Assembly (NCBI GenBank): GCA_964623885.1
Contig: CAZUVM010000042.1
Coordinates: forward strand, 1-28,475
DNA: 28,475 nucleotides
From: CAZUVM01 sp964623885
GTDB lineage: Bacteria > Verrucomicrobiota > Verrucomicrobiia > Limisphaerales > UBA8199
Reading direction: 5' to 3'
Program-made: the position numbers and the translations under genes
Shown: positions 1 to 8,141 of the stretch, piece after piece
How the letters are laid out: each line of letters begins with the position of its first letter
Position numbering within the stretch: the stretch's first letter is position 1
The notes under the pieces: generated by a model
What the model saw: only the letters and a program-made list of their open reading frames with translations
What the model was told of the DNA's origin: nothing
Database searches by the model: none

Positions 1-36
1 ACTCCTCAAGAATCCCCTCGGACGAGCGGAAAAACG

Positions 37-243
37 TTAGTTATCAAAACGAATCGACCAGTCGAACTGGACCGAGGGTCGCTCGCCGAAAACATAATAC
101 AACTCCACATTTTTGAGCTGGTAACGTTTGATGGCGGCTTGCGCGTCGAGGACGTCGAAATGTTGCGCACAGCGCCAGTCAGTGGTCCACTGACCCTCGG
201 CGAAGAAAAGGCCGGTATCGATTTTGCGCAGGAGTTTGACTAT
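37..243 (-). CDS. Small conserved-looking protein of unknown function, 68 codons, no ordinary start codon
   Basis: An open frame of 68 codons ends in TAA at 39-37. It reads like a real compact protein: it opens with IVKLLRKIDTGLFFAEGQW and ends with VQFDWSIRFDN. The pattern of a lead strand, 'TG.FF....WT', a helix rich in Ala/Lys/Arg and a final beta-strand resembles small 65-70 residue proteins that I recall as frequent in Verrucomicrobiota; their function is unknown. The frame is closed by TAA directly before ATA at 243, and no ATG, GTG or TTG lies near the N-terminus. Either ATA is the initiator, or an original ATG was lost and the gene is dead or starts at an unusual codon such as CTG. 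No Shine-Dalgarno site is visible. It is followed on the minus strand only by the window edge and lies downstream of the hybrid kinase gene. Coding status is likely but not certain. Confidence 0.5.
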   Translation of the reverse strand: MVKLLRKIDTGLFFAEGQWTTDWRCAQHFDVLDAQAAIKRYQLKNVELYYVFGERPSVQFDWSIRFDN

Positions 244-376
244 TTAACGTCGGAAACTTAACCCGAACTGCTAAGCACAATCAAGTTAAAAATTAGTAAT
301 ATAAATACAATACTTAAGGTAGATTAGGAATATGAAATGGAAACCCTGACTAGGGAAACGTAAAAACGTGAAACCT

Positions 377-3300
377 TCAGCCAGGTACTTTTTCGTCGAG
401 GGTACGGCGGACGGTTTCGAGCAGGTCGCGTGCGGTGCAAGGTTTTTGGAGGAAATGGGCGCCGGTTTTCTGCAGAAAACGCGTGGTATTGCCGGCGCTC
501 TCGCCGCTGTAGCCGCTCATGAGGAGGACTTTCAGGGCCGGTTTTTGGTCATGCAAATCCGCGGCCAGCTCGCGGCCGTTGACGCCGTCGGGCATGACGA
601 TGTCCGTGAGCAGCAGGGCGATTTCTTCACGGTGCTCGGCAAATAGATCGAACGCTTCTTTGGCGCGCGGGGCTTCATAGATCTTATAGCCGGCACTTTC
701 AAGGATACGCCGGGTGATGCGACGCACCGCGGCTTCGTCTTCAACCAGGAGGATGGATTCGGTGCCGCCGCGCCGGGCGGATTCGGCCTGGGCAGCGGCG
801 GCTTTGGAAGCGGGAGGAGGCACAGTCGGCAAATAGATGCGGAAGGTGGAGCCGGCGCCGGGGCGGCTGTCAACCTCGATCCAGCCCTGGTGTTGTTTCA
901 CGATGCCGTAGACGGTGGCGAGACCGAGGCCGGTGCCTTTGCCCGCTTGTTTAGTGGTAAAGAAGGGTTCAAACAGACGCGGCAGGTGCTCGGGGGCAAT
1001 CCCCGTGCCATTATCGCGGACGCTGAGGCAGACGAACTCGCCGGCGCGGCCTTCAGAGTTGATGTGAAGGTCAGAATCCCGCAGCAAGGCGCGTTCGGTA
1101 CTGATATCAAGGTCGCCGCCATGAGGCATAGCGTCGCGCGCATTGACCACGAGATTGACTAGGACCTGCTCCATCATGCCGGCGTCGGCCTCGAGGTAAG
1201 GCAAGCCGGCGGAGTAATGACAACGGAGATTGATGTGCTCGCCGATCAGGCGCTTGAGCATCTTGGCGAGATTCACGATCACCTCGTCAAGGATGAGTGG
1301 CTCGGCCTGCATCACCTGTTTGCGGCCAAAGGCGAGAAGCTGGCGGGTGAGATTGCCGGCGCGTTCGGCCGCGGCGGTGATCTGGCGCAGCGATTCCTTA
1401 ACTGGCTCGGAGAGCGTGTCTTCGTCGAGCTGCAACAGCTCGGCGTTGCCGCGCATCACCAGGAGGAGGTTGTTGAAATCGTGCGCCACGCCGCCGGCGA
1501 GTTGGCCGATGGCTTCCATTTTCTGAGCCTGCCGCAACTGCGTTTCCAACTGGACCTGGCGGGTGACGTCGTGCTTGACGGCGACGAAGTTAGTGATTTT
1601 GCCGCCGGGATCACGCATGGGAGTGATGGTGGCGTCCTCTTCGAGGAGAGTGCCGTCCTTGCGTTTATTAATCAGGCGCCCGTGCCAGGAATTTCCGGCG
1701 GCCAGGGTCTGCCACATCTGCTGGTAAAACGCGGCATCATGCTTGCTGCTTTTGAGGAGGCGCGGGTTTTGGCCAAGCGCTTCGTGGCGCGTGTAGCCGG
1801 TGACCTGCTCGAAGGCGGGGTTAACGTATTGAATCGTGCCGGTCACGTCCGTAATCAGAATGCTCTCGGCGGCCTGCTCGACCGCGATGGCCAGGCGGCG
1901 TTGGGCTTCTTCGAGTGCTTTATGCTCGGTGACATCGACCCAGGAACCAACTACTTCCATCGGCTCGCCGTGGCTGTCGCACACGAGACGCTGCTCGTCG
2001 TGCAGCCACCGATACTGGCCGTTTTTGTGGCGCATCCGGTAGACGCGAGTGAGTCTTTTGTGTTTCAGAATGGCCGTGAGCCATTCCTGCATTGTTCCCC
2101 GGTCGGAGGGGTGCACCTGTTGTGGCCACCATTCCGGACGGCACGCCGCTTCCGGGCTGAACCCCAGCAATTCCTGCAGGTAATGGCTGTACCAGGCCGG
2201 CACAAAAGTCGTTCCCACGTGCTTCAACGAGTAGATTACCGCTGGGCTTTCCGCGAGAAAATGGGCGAGGCGGTTTTGGGTGGCCTCGAGCACTTCCTGA
2301 GCGCGAATGCGGTTCAACGCCCCGCCGCAAACATCTGCCAGCGCCTGGAAGGTCTTTAAGCTTGCGTCGTTGTACGCCTGCAGCGAGTAACTCTGGATTG
2401 TCAGCAAACCGGTGATCTCGGTCCCGTTGCGGATTGGCACATAGAGGATAGAGGCCGAACGGCGTGACGTATCGCCGAACGGGAGGTCCCCCGGCTGGAA
2501 CCGCGATTGCGCGTCGCGCAGTATGAGTTGGCCGCCGCGCTCGAGGGTGCGCCGACCCAAACCGGTCGGCTTTTGGATGGCAACTTCGGGGACGCACTTA
2601 GTGCGCTTGCCATTGATTATGTCCAGCGTCAACAGATGCGTTAACAGATCGGTTTCGGGCGAATAGAGGTCGCAGTTGCAGCTATCCCAGCCCAACAACT
2701 GATCGGCGATGTCGACAATGATCTGTGCAGCGGCTTCCGCCGTTTGGGCCGCGCTCAACTGCTGGCCCAGGTTCAGGAACGCCGCTCCCACGCGCTCGGC
2801 CTGCCGCCGTTCCGTTATATCGCGGAAGATGGTCAAAACCAGCCGGCCACGCTGGCCCATTTCAACGAACGAGCTGGTAATGTCCAAATCAAGGTCCTCA
2901 CCGTTCCACAATTGGGCGCGCGTGGTGCGTCGGGGGATGATCTTGCCGGAGTCGAAGCGCTTAAGATAATCGTCCAGCCGCCCCTCTATGCCCTTTTCCG
3001 CGTAAGTGACCGAGAAAACTTGCCCGAGAAGGCGCTCCCGCGGGAGTTTCACCAGCCGGCAATAGGCTTCGTTCACGGCGATGATCCGGCCGCGATGATC
3101 GGTTAGCCGCATGCCATCGATGGAATGCTCCCAGACGGCGCGCAACTGCTCTTCCGATGCGCGCAGTTCTTGCTCGGCCAATTGCCGATCAGTAATGTCG
3201 CGCGCGACGCCCAGGACCAGCGTTTCGCCGTTCATCTCGATGGGGTATGAGCGAATCTCGACTGTGACCCGGGTTCCGTTTTTACGGTGCAAGGTGTAGG

Positions 3301-3682
3301 CATCCGGCCCGGTGACCTGGCCCTGGGCCAGCCGGGCGAGGTCGGCTGCCGCGCGCGCCCGATCCGCTTCGTCCAGTAGATTCAACTCGAGCATGTTTTT
3401 CCCAATGAGCTCCTCCCGCGGGTAACCCGACAGTTCCTCCGCTGCCCGGTTTCCATCTACAAACCGTCCGGTCAGGTCGTGCAGGTAAAAGCCATCGGCG
3501 GCATATTCGAACAGCCGTTCGGCTCGTTCGTGAGTGGACATGACCGCATCGCCGGCTAGGCGTTGGAACTCCCGCAATTGCGATTTGTGCTTCGCGCCCT
3601 CTGCCAGCAATGGCTTGGGCTTCGCCACAGGTGGCGGGGCGGAGGCTTTCGCTCGCGAGGCGCGGGTGTAGGCGGTAGTCAT
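377..3682 (-). CDS. Hybrid sensor histidine kinase, PAS-PAS-GAF-PAS-PAS-HisKA-HATPase-REC
   Basis: Soluble multi-sensor hybrid kinase of about 1101 residues with no transmembrane segment, so it should sense a cytoplasmic signal. Domains in order (approximate residues): PAS 50-170, PAS 175-295, GAF 300-460, PAS_3-type 470-590, PAS 595-712, HisKA 720-790, HATPase 840-952, receiver 975-1095. The phosphoacceptor His lies in GGVAHDFNN (about residue 734), the N box in VVNARDAM, and the G boxes in DNGTGI and GKGTGLGL. The receiver Asp is in LLTDIVMP (about 1027) and its conserved Lys in LQKP. The family autophosphorylates and passes phosphate to its own receiver, usually then to a separate HPt or regulator; none is encoded next door. 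ATG at 3682 is preferred over TTG at 3697; neither has a clear ribosome site. The signal is unknown. Confidence 0.95.
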   Translation of the reverse strand: MTTAYTRASRAKASAPPPVAKPKPLLAEGAKHKSQLREFQRLAGDAVMSTHERAERLFEYAADGFYLHDLTGRFVDGNRAAEELSGYPREELIGKNMLELNLLDEADRARAAADLARLAQGQVTGPDAYTLHRKNGTRVTVEIRSYPIEMNGETLVLGVARDITDRQLAEQELRASEEQLRAVWEHSIDGMRLTDHRGRIIAVNEAYCRLVKLPRERLLGQVFSVTYAEKGIEGRLDDYLKRFDSGKIIPRRTTRAQLWNGEDLDLDITSSFVEMGQRGRLVLTIFRDITERRQAERVGAAFLNLGQQLSAAQTAEAAAQIIVDIADQLLGWDSCNCDLYSPETDLLTHLLTLDIINGKRTKCVPEVAIQKPTGLGRRTLERGGQLILRDAQSRFQPGDLPFGDTSRRSASILYVPIRNGTEITGLLTIQSYSLQAYNDASLKTFQALADVCGGALNRIRAQEVLEATQNRLAHFLAESPAVIYSLKHVGTTFVPAWYSHYLQELLGFSPEAACRPEWWPQQVHPSDRGTMQEWLTAILKHKRLTRVYRMRHKNGQYRWLHDEQRLVCDSHGEPMEVVGSWVDVTEHKALEEAQRRLAIAVEQAAESILITDVTGTIQYVNPAFEQVTGYTRHEALGQNPRLLKSSKHDAAFYQQMWQTLAAGNSWHGRLINKRKDGTLLEEDATITPMRDPGGKITNFVAVKHDVTRQVQLETQLRQAQKMEAIGQLAGGVAHDFNNLLLVMRGNAELLQLDEDTLSEPVKESLRQITAAAERAGNLTRQLLAFGRKQVMQAEPLILDEVIVNLAKMLKRLIGEHINLRCHYSAGLPYLEADAGMMEQVLVNLVVNARDAMPHGGDLDISTERALLRDSDLHINSEGRAGEFVCLSVRDNGTGIAPEHLPRLFEPFFTTKQAGKGTGLGLATVYGIVKQHQGWIEVDSRPGAGSTFRIYLPTVPPPASKAAAAQAESARRGGTESILLVEDEAAVRRITRRILESAGYKIYEAPRAKEAFDLFAEHREEIALLLTDIVMPDGVNGRELAADLHDQKPALKVLLMSGYSGESAGNTTRFLQKTGAHFLQKPCTARDLLETVRRTLDEKVPG

Positions 3683-3796
3683 GGGCCAAAAATGCAAAAA
3701 ATCCGCGTTTCCGATGGTTCAAAACAGCAATTGGCATGCCGAATCGGCTGAAACTAAGGGCTTAGCAGGCTTGGCTTGCGTTGGATTGATGGACGA

Positions 3797-4096
3797 ATGA
3801 CACGCGACCAGGCAGATGGAGTAATCCGTTGTGCGCACGCTGCCCAGGAACGCTGCTGGGCTCAGCAGGCTTCAAATCTGGTAAACCAGTGGGACGGGCA
3901 GTTCCAACAGATCAAAGGCGAAACCGCACAACAAGCGCGGCAAGTGGGCGAGCAAGCGGCGACCGGAATTTCCAAGACGTCACTGGCGGGTTTTGTTGCC
4001 ATGCTGCTGGGCCTGCTGGTGGCCGCGTGGGGTGGTTGGGCCGGCGCGGCTTCGCTGCCGCTGTATCGCACGGTCACAACGGCTCCGGCTCCGTGA
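3797..4096 (+). CDS. Small membrane protein, resembles the C-terminal part of PhnA-like/YrzE-type proteins
   Basis: A 99-residue product from ATG 3797; a TTG at 3776 would add seven residues. The start MTRDQADGVIR, a Gln/Ala-rich amphipathic helix, and one hydrophobic segment (SLAGFVAMLLGLLVAAWGGWAG, about residues 62-82) recall the C-terminal half of bacterial 'PhnA-like' membrane proteins, where a similar 'SR.EA...V' stretch precedes a Gly/Ala-rich helix. The N-terminal membrane half of those proteins is missing, and an in-frame stop lies upstream at 3755-3757, so this may be a gene relic or a short family member. It is convergent with the BON protein: the hexamer TGATCA carries both stop codons. 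The family assignment is from memory of sequence pattern and is tentative. Confidence 0.5.
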   Translation: MTRDQADGVIRCAHAAQERCWAQQASNLVNQWDGQFQQIKGETAQQARQVGEQAATGISKTSLAGFVAMLLGLLVAAWGGWAGAASLPLYRTVTTAPAP

Positions 4097-4576
4097 TCAA
4101 GACTTCGGCTTGACCTGAAGTGTCGAGATCACTTCGCGCACGCCGTCGGTTTCCATGGCGAGGAGCATAGCTTTGCTGATCGCCTCGGTCGACGGCACGG
4201 TGCCGGAGAGCGTCACCACACCGGCGGTCGTATTGACCGAAATGCTCATGGCAGAAAGATCGTGATCTTTCAACAGCTTCGCTTTAATCGCGGTGGTGGT
4301 GCGAGCATCGGCGGTGGCATCGGCAATGGCATGACCCGTTTCTCGCGCTGTGCGGCGGATGATTTCGCCCGTATGCGCCAACTCGTCCTTGATATCGTTG
4401 GTGCGCAGATCCAGGACGCGCAATTTAGTTTCGAGAGTATCCCGAGCAGACTTGGCCGCGCTTTCGATTTGATCGCCTGCGGCATGCACGCGGGCCTGGC
4501 CGTCGCGTGTGCTCAAATACCACCAGCCGGCCGCACCGACGATTATTCCGACAATCAACGCCAGGAAAACTCGCAT
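4097..4576 (-). CDS. Membrane-anchored BON-domain protein
   Basis: 159-residue protein. The start MRVFLALIVGIIVGAAGWWYL is a membrane anchor or uncleaved signal. A helical stretch (about 30-90) that may form a coiled coil follows, then a BON domain at about 92-158, shown by TTTAIKAKLLKD, ISVNTTAGVVTLSGTV and the final TDGVREVISTLQV. BON domains (as in OsmY) bind membranes or polymers in the periplasm and are often stress-induced; this copy should face the periplasm. ATG 4576 places the hydrophobic segment at the extreme N-terminus, so it is preferred over the in-frame start at 4609. The stop abuts that of the plus-strand gene ending at 4096. The helicase gene ends 60 bp upstream on the same strand. 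Confidence 0.88.
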   Translation of the reverse strand: MRVFLALIVGIIVGAAGWWYLSTRDGQARVHAAGDQIESAAKSARDTLETKLRVLDLRTNDIKDELAHTGEIIRRTARETGHAIADATADARTTTAIKAKLLKDHDLSAMSISVNTTAGVVTLSGTVPSTEAISKAMLLAMETDGVREVISTLQVKPKS

Positions 4577-4636
4577 AACGCAGATTAGGCGGCGGAGAGT
4601 TAAAGTCAAACCGGGTCGATCGATCCAAATGACGTC

Positions 4637-7360
4637 TTAGTGGCGGCGGAGGATCAGGCGGTGGTCTATGCGCCGGGTTTGGTTGTATTCGAGCGGCGGC
4701 AAATCCGTCACGGTAGGCGACTCGGTTTCGTTCAGGATGCCTTTGGCCATCGCCTGAAGAGCGCGCCAGCGTGCCCAGTCGAGGTCCGGAGCGTGAGTAA
4801 TCTGGCGCAAAAGACTGCGCCATTCGATAATCGCCCGATCAATATCGCCTGGCCCAAGCAGATCGGTAACCCAGCCGTGCTTATTGGCTGGATTGCGGTG
4901 AACTGAGGCGACGACCTGTTCCGCGCCAGCGCCGTACTTCGGTGGGACGCCGTTCTCGAGATAACCTGGGACTGATTGCAATCCATACTTCTCGTGGCAC
5001 ACGCTGGCCAGGTGTCCGCCCCACCGGTTGTCATCCCCGCAGAAGCGAAAGCCGGCGTCGAGGTTGGCCAGGTCGTAGACCAGCTCGTCCAAAGCATAAG
5101 TTGAATCCTCGAGCGCGGCGGCCACGGCCAGTCCGTCGCCTTGGGAAAAGAAGCTTACCACACGGCCGCGGAGCGTCGGAGCGCCACTGGCGTCGACCAG
5201 GCCAAGCCGGCGCCACAGCATGGCGGTGCCGGTCACCGTGGGCAGGTTTTTGCAAACTTCAACCAGTGTGCATTGGGCGCAATCGTAAGGGAGAACTTCG
5301 CGCTGGATGGGGTGCCAGATTGCGACCCCTCGGGAGTCCACGGGGACGCGCAAAGGCAGTTCAGCCAGGCTAAGCTCGGCAAGGATCTTGTGGCCTTTGC
5401 TTACAAAGCGAAGGACCGGGGTTGCTTTTTTGGCCAAGGCTTTCTCCACCAGTGGAGCAATCTTTTGTTGCCAAACCGGAAAAGGCGCCTGGCGACCACT
5501 CCAGTTGGTTAGTCGGCGAATCCATTTTGAAATGATAATGCGATCATCGTGCAAGCGCTCCGCGACAGTGACCGTGCGTCCAAAAATTCTGCGCCCTTTG
5601 CTTTCGCCAACAACTGAGAGAGTGCCGGTGCCAAGTTTTTCCAATGCGGCAGGGATAGAGAGAATTGGAATGAAGCCGGCCGGGGCAGGGTGCGACTTAT
5701 GATCGCCAGAGTCGGTTGGTATGGTGCCAGTTTCGATTGGCAAAGTCGCGTCTGCATGTTCCAACGCTGACCAGGGGCGATCCTCGTCAACCGCAGTGCC
5801 CTGGTTGATGGTTTGGGAAGGCGATCCAGGCGGCTCGGTTTTCGGAGTCGGCGCAGCGCGAATTGAGTTCTCTGGCGCCACGATACCGGCAGCAGGTACC
5901 TCACGTAATTCATCCACCGTTTCCCACTCGCCGCGGCTGTTGCGCAGTTCGCGCACCCGTTTGCGGACGTGCCGCGCCCGTTCGGCGTCGGTGCGCAGGC
6001 CGCAGGGAACATCGGGATGGCGCAGGGATTCCTCAACTCCCAGGAAGATCGGTTTGGTAGTGAACAAGCGCTCCTGGACGCGCACGGCTTCGGTAAACGG
6101 GTCGAGGCCCCGTTGGACCGCCGAGGCCATCACACCCAGAAGCGCGCTCCAGTCCACGGCCACGCTGCGTTGGAGATGGCCGGCGTTGGCGTCCAGCAAT
6201 CGAATCTCGTTGGCCGTAATGAGGACATAGCCGGTTTCGTCCAAGCCGCGCCGACCAGCACGTCCAAACATCTGTAGAATCTCGTCCGGACGCAGCAGTT
6301 GCTCGGTTTCATCGCGCCGATACGACTCAGCAGCCAGGGCCACGCTCCGAAGGGAGAAATTAATGCCGGCAGCCAAACCCATGGTAGCGACCACAACCCG
6401 AAGCTGGCCGGCCTTGGCCAGCGGCTCGATGACGCCGGCGCGAGCGGCATAGCTGAGGCCGCTATGGTGAAAGGCCACCCGGGTTTTGAGCAACTTAGCG
6501 AGATGTTCGCCGACCGCTAGTTTCTGTTCAGTGCTAAGCGCGAGCGGGTTGGGTATCGGGAGTTGGCGAGCGAGTTCTGCAGCCATAGCTTCGGTCGCCT
6601 GGCGACGGGGGGCGAAGATCAGCACGGGGCCCAAATCCTCGGCCAGGGCTTTGGCAACGATTCGAGGCCAATAGCCACGAATCTCGCTTGGAAGATGGTA
6701 ACTGAGGTTGTTAGCGTGGACTTCCTCGAGCGGGACGGGGCGCTCGTCGTGGCGAATTACAATCGCTTTGCGGCCGAGCCGGCGGAGCCACTTGGCGACG
6801 TCTTGCGGGTTGGCTACGCTGCCGCTGAGCAACAACAATTGCGTTTGCGGCGGTGCGAGCGCCAGGGCGAGCTCGTAATTCAGGCCGCGATCGGCGTCGC
6901 CAAGCATTTGATATTCGTCGACTACGAGCAGGGCCGGCCCTTCGCCCTGGATAAGCCGGTTCTTCTGAGTCTCCAGCGTCGCCACCAGCACGGGTGCATT
7001 GAGGTTTTCCGCCAGGTCACCCGTGGCGATACCCACGTCCCAGCCGCGTGCTCGCCACTCGGCCAGCTTATCGTTGGCCAATGCGCGGGTGGGCACGGTG
7101 TAAATTGCCTGGCCGCGATTCTTGCCCTGATTGGACCACAGTTCGAAAATGAGAGTCTTACCGGCGCCGGTCGGCGCCTGCACAACCACGTCCTTGCCTT
7201 CGCGCAAAGCAGTCACGGCCTGCTGCTGCCACAGGTCAGGAACGGTGACCTGGTTCAGCGCGGGAAGCTCAGCTAGCGGTGAGTTAAACGAGGACACCAA
7301 AAAGGTTAAATGACTTAAAGATTGAGAATTGAATTTGGCAGTGTCAGGGAACAACGGCAA
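4637..7360 (-). CDS. Ski2-like DEAD/DEAH-box helicase
   Basis: Superfamily 2 helicase of up to 907 residues. Visible motifs: Walker A QAPTGAGKT (about 61-69), motif Ia TVPTRALAND, motif II VVDEYQML (about 147-153), motif III SGSVAN, motif IV region PVLIFAPRRQATEAMA, motif V VVATMGLAAGINF, and motif VI QMFGRAGRRG. HHSGLSYAARAGVIEPL and the 'GRAGRRG' form are typical of the Ski2/Hel308/Mtr4 group, which unwinds RNA or DNA using ATP. The C-terminal half is long and poorly recognisable, with a CAQCTLVEVC cluster near residue 693 that might bind metal. The start is uncertain: TTG at 7360, TTG at 7300 or GTG at 7297 are all possible, and the conserved part begins near residue 38. It is not clearly in an operon; a hairpin separates it from the response regulator upstream. 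Confidence 0.9.
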   Translation of the reverse strand: MPLFPDTAKFNSQSLSHLTFLVSSFNSPLAELPALNQVTVPDLWQQQAVTALREGKDVVVQAPTGAGKTLIFELWSNQGKNRGQAIYTVPTRALANDKLAEWRARGWDVGIATGDLAENLNAPVLVATLETQKNRLIQGEGPALLVVDEYQMLGDADRGLNYELALALAPPQTQLLLLSGSVANPQDVAKWLRRLGRKAIVIRHDERPVPLEEVHANNLSYHLPSEIRGYWPRIVAKALAEDLGPVLIFAPRRQATEAMAAELARQLPIPNPLALSTEQKLAVGEHLAKLLKTRVAFHHSGLSYAARAGVIEPLAKAGQLRVVVATMGLAAGINFSLRSVALAAESYRRDETEQLLRPDEILQMFGRAGRRGLDETGYVLITANEIRLLDANAGHLQRSVAVDWSALLGVMASAVQRGLDPFTEAVRVQERLFTTKPIFLGVEESLRHPDVPCGLRTDAERARHVRKRVRELRNSRGEWETVDELREVPAAGIVAPENSIRAAPTPKTEPPGSPSQTINQGTAVDEDRPWSALEHADATLPIETGTIPTDSGDHKSHPAPAGFIPILSIPAALEKLGTGTLSVVGESKGRRIFGRTVTVAERLHDDRIIISKWIRRLTNWSGRQAPFPVWQQKIAPLVEKALAKKATPVLRFVSKGHKILAELSLAELPLRVPVDSRGVAIWHPIQREVLPYDCAQCTLVEVCKNLPTVTGTAMLWRRLGLVDASGAPTLRGRVVSFFSQGDGLAVAAALEDSTYALDELVYDLANLDAGFRFCGDDNRWGGHLASVCHEKYGLQSVPGYLENGVPPKYGAGAEQVVASVHRNPANKHGWVTDLLGPGDIDRAIIEWRSLLRQITHAPDLDWARWRALQAMAKGILNETESPTVTDLPPLEYNQTRRIDHRLILRRH

Positions 7361-7384
7361 TGCGCTTCACATGCCATAACATAG

Positions 7385-7410
7385 CCGATTCCTCCCGAGG
7401 CGGAAATCGG
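7385..7410 (-). terminator. Hairpin downstream of the NarL-type regulator
   Basis: CCGATT and AATCGG (7385-7390 and 7405-7410) form a stem, partly extended inward by CC/GG pairing, 14 bp past the stop codon at 7424. No T-run follows on the minus strand, so it is a weak candidate terminator or an RNA-processing/stability hairpin at the end of the two-component operon. Confidence 0.35.
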
Positions 7411-7423
7411 GAAAACCAGTGCT

Positions 7424-8092
7424 TTAGGGATTACGGGCTTCCGTCCAGCGGACGGCATAGCGCACCAGCTCCGTGCTGTTGGCGACTTCGAGCTTTTTGC
7501 GAATATTCGTGCGGTGGACTTCAACCGTCTTAACACTCAAGCGAAGGCGCTCGGCGATTTGGCGAGTGCCTTGGCCCTGGCCGATCAGTTGAAACACCTC
7601 GAACTCGCGATCGGAGAGTTTTTCGACTGAGGACTGAGCGCTTTCGGCGCGACGTCCCGAAAACAGTTCCAGGATCTTGGCGGACATTTTCTCGCTGACA
7701 TAAACCTGGCCGGCAAGCACCTGGCGGATGGCTTGCATGAGTTTCTTGCCGCCTTCCTGTTTCATAATGTAACCACGTCCGCCGGCGCGCAGCACACGCT
7801 CGGCATAAATGGATTCGTCGTGCATAGAGACGACCAGGATGGGTAGTTGCGGGTGAAGTGTGTGCAGGTCTTTGATCAACTCCAGACCGCTTCGGTCCGG
7901 CAGCGAGATGTCCAACAAGAGCAAGTCCGGTATTTGCGCATTCACCGCGTCGAGCGCTTGAGCGGCTGATTCCGCCTGGCTGGACACTTGCAAGTCGGGC
8001 TCGTGGCCGACCAATTGGGCCAGTCCCTCGCGCATCATCGGGTGGTCGTCGACGAGCACAATTCTCTTTTTTGCTGACGTCGCCTTTTTCAC
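7424..8092 (-). CDS. NarL/FixJ-family response regulator (REC-LuxR HTH)
   Basis: 222-residue response regulator. The receiver domain covers about 9-125, with acidic pair IVLVDDH, phosphoacceptor Asp61 in LLLLDISLP, the Thr/Ser position in LVVSMHD and the conserved Lys in YIMKQE. The LuxR-type DNA-binding domain covers about 155-217 (LSDREFEVFQLI, SVKTVEVHRTNIRKKL). Phosphorylation should switch DNA binding. The start is GTG at 8092, 49 bp after the stop of the REC-PAS-HisKA_3 kinase. HisKA_3 kinases normally partner NarL-type regulators, so that kinase is the obvious donor. It is the last gene of the four-gene signalling block and its only DNA-binding output. Confidence 0.95.
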   Translation of the reverse strand: MKKATSAKKRIVLVDDHPMMREGLAQLVGHEPDLQVSSQAESAAQALDAVNAQIPDLLLLDISLPDRSGLELIKDLHTLHPQLPILVVSMHDESIYAERVLRAGGRGYIMKQEGGKKLMQAIRQVLAGQVYVSEKMSAKILELFSGRRAESAQSSVEKLSDREFEVFQLIGQGQGTRQIAERLRLSVKTVEVHRTNIRKKLEVANSTELVRYAVRWTEARNP

Positions 8093-8141
8093 GGTTTTCG
8101 GAAAAACTATCGAAGGAGCCGAAGCGAACGAAGGAAATTAT

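Noticed and set aside
1217..2359. 380-codon open frame on the plus strand
   Set aside because: Fully antisense to the hybrid kinase gene, whose domains are clear. Its translation has no recognisable domain and follows from the GC-rich codon pattern.
6563..7276. 237-codon open frame on the plus strand
   Set aside because: Antisense to the helicase motifs and without any recognisable protein pattern.
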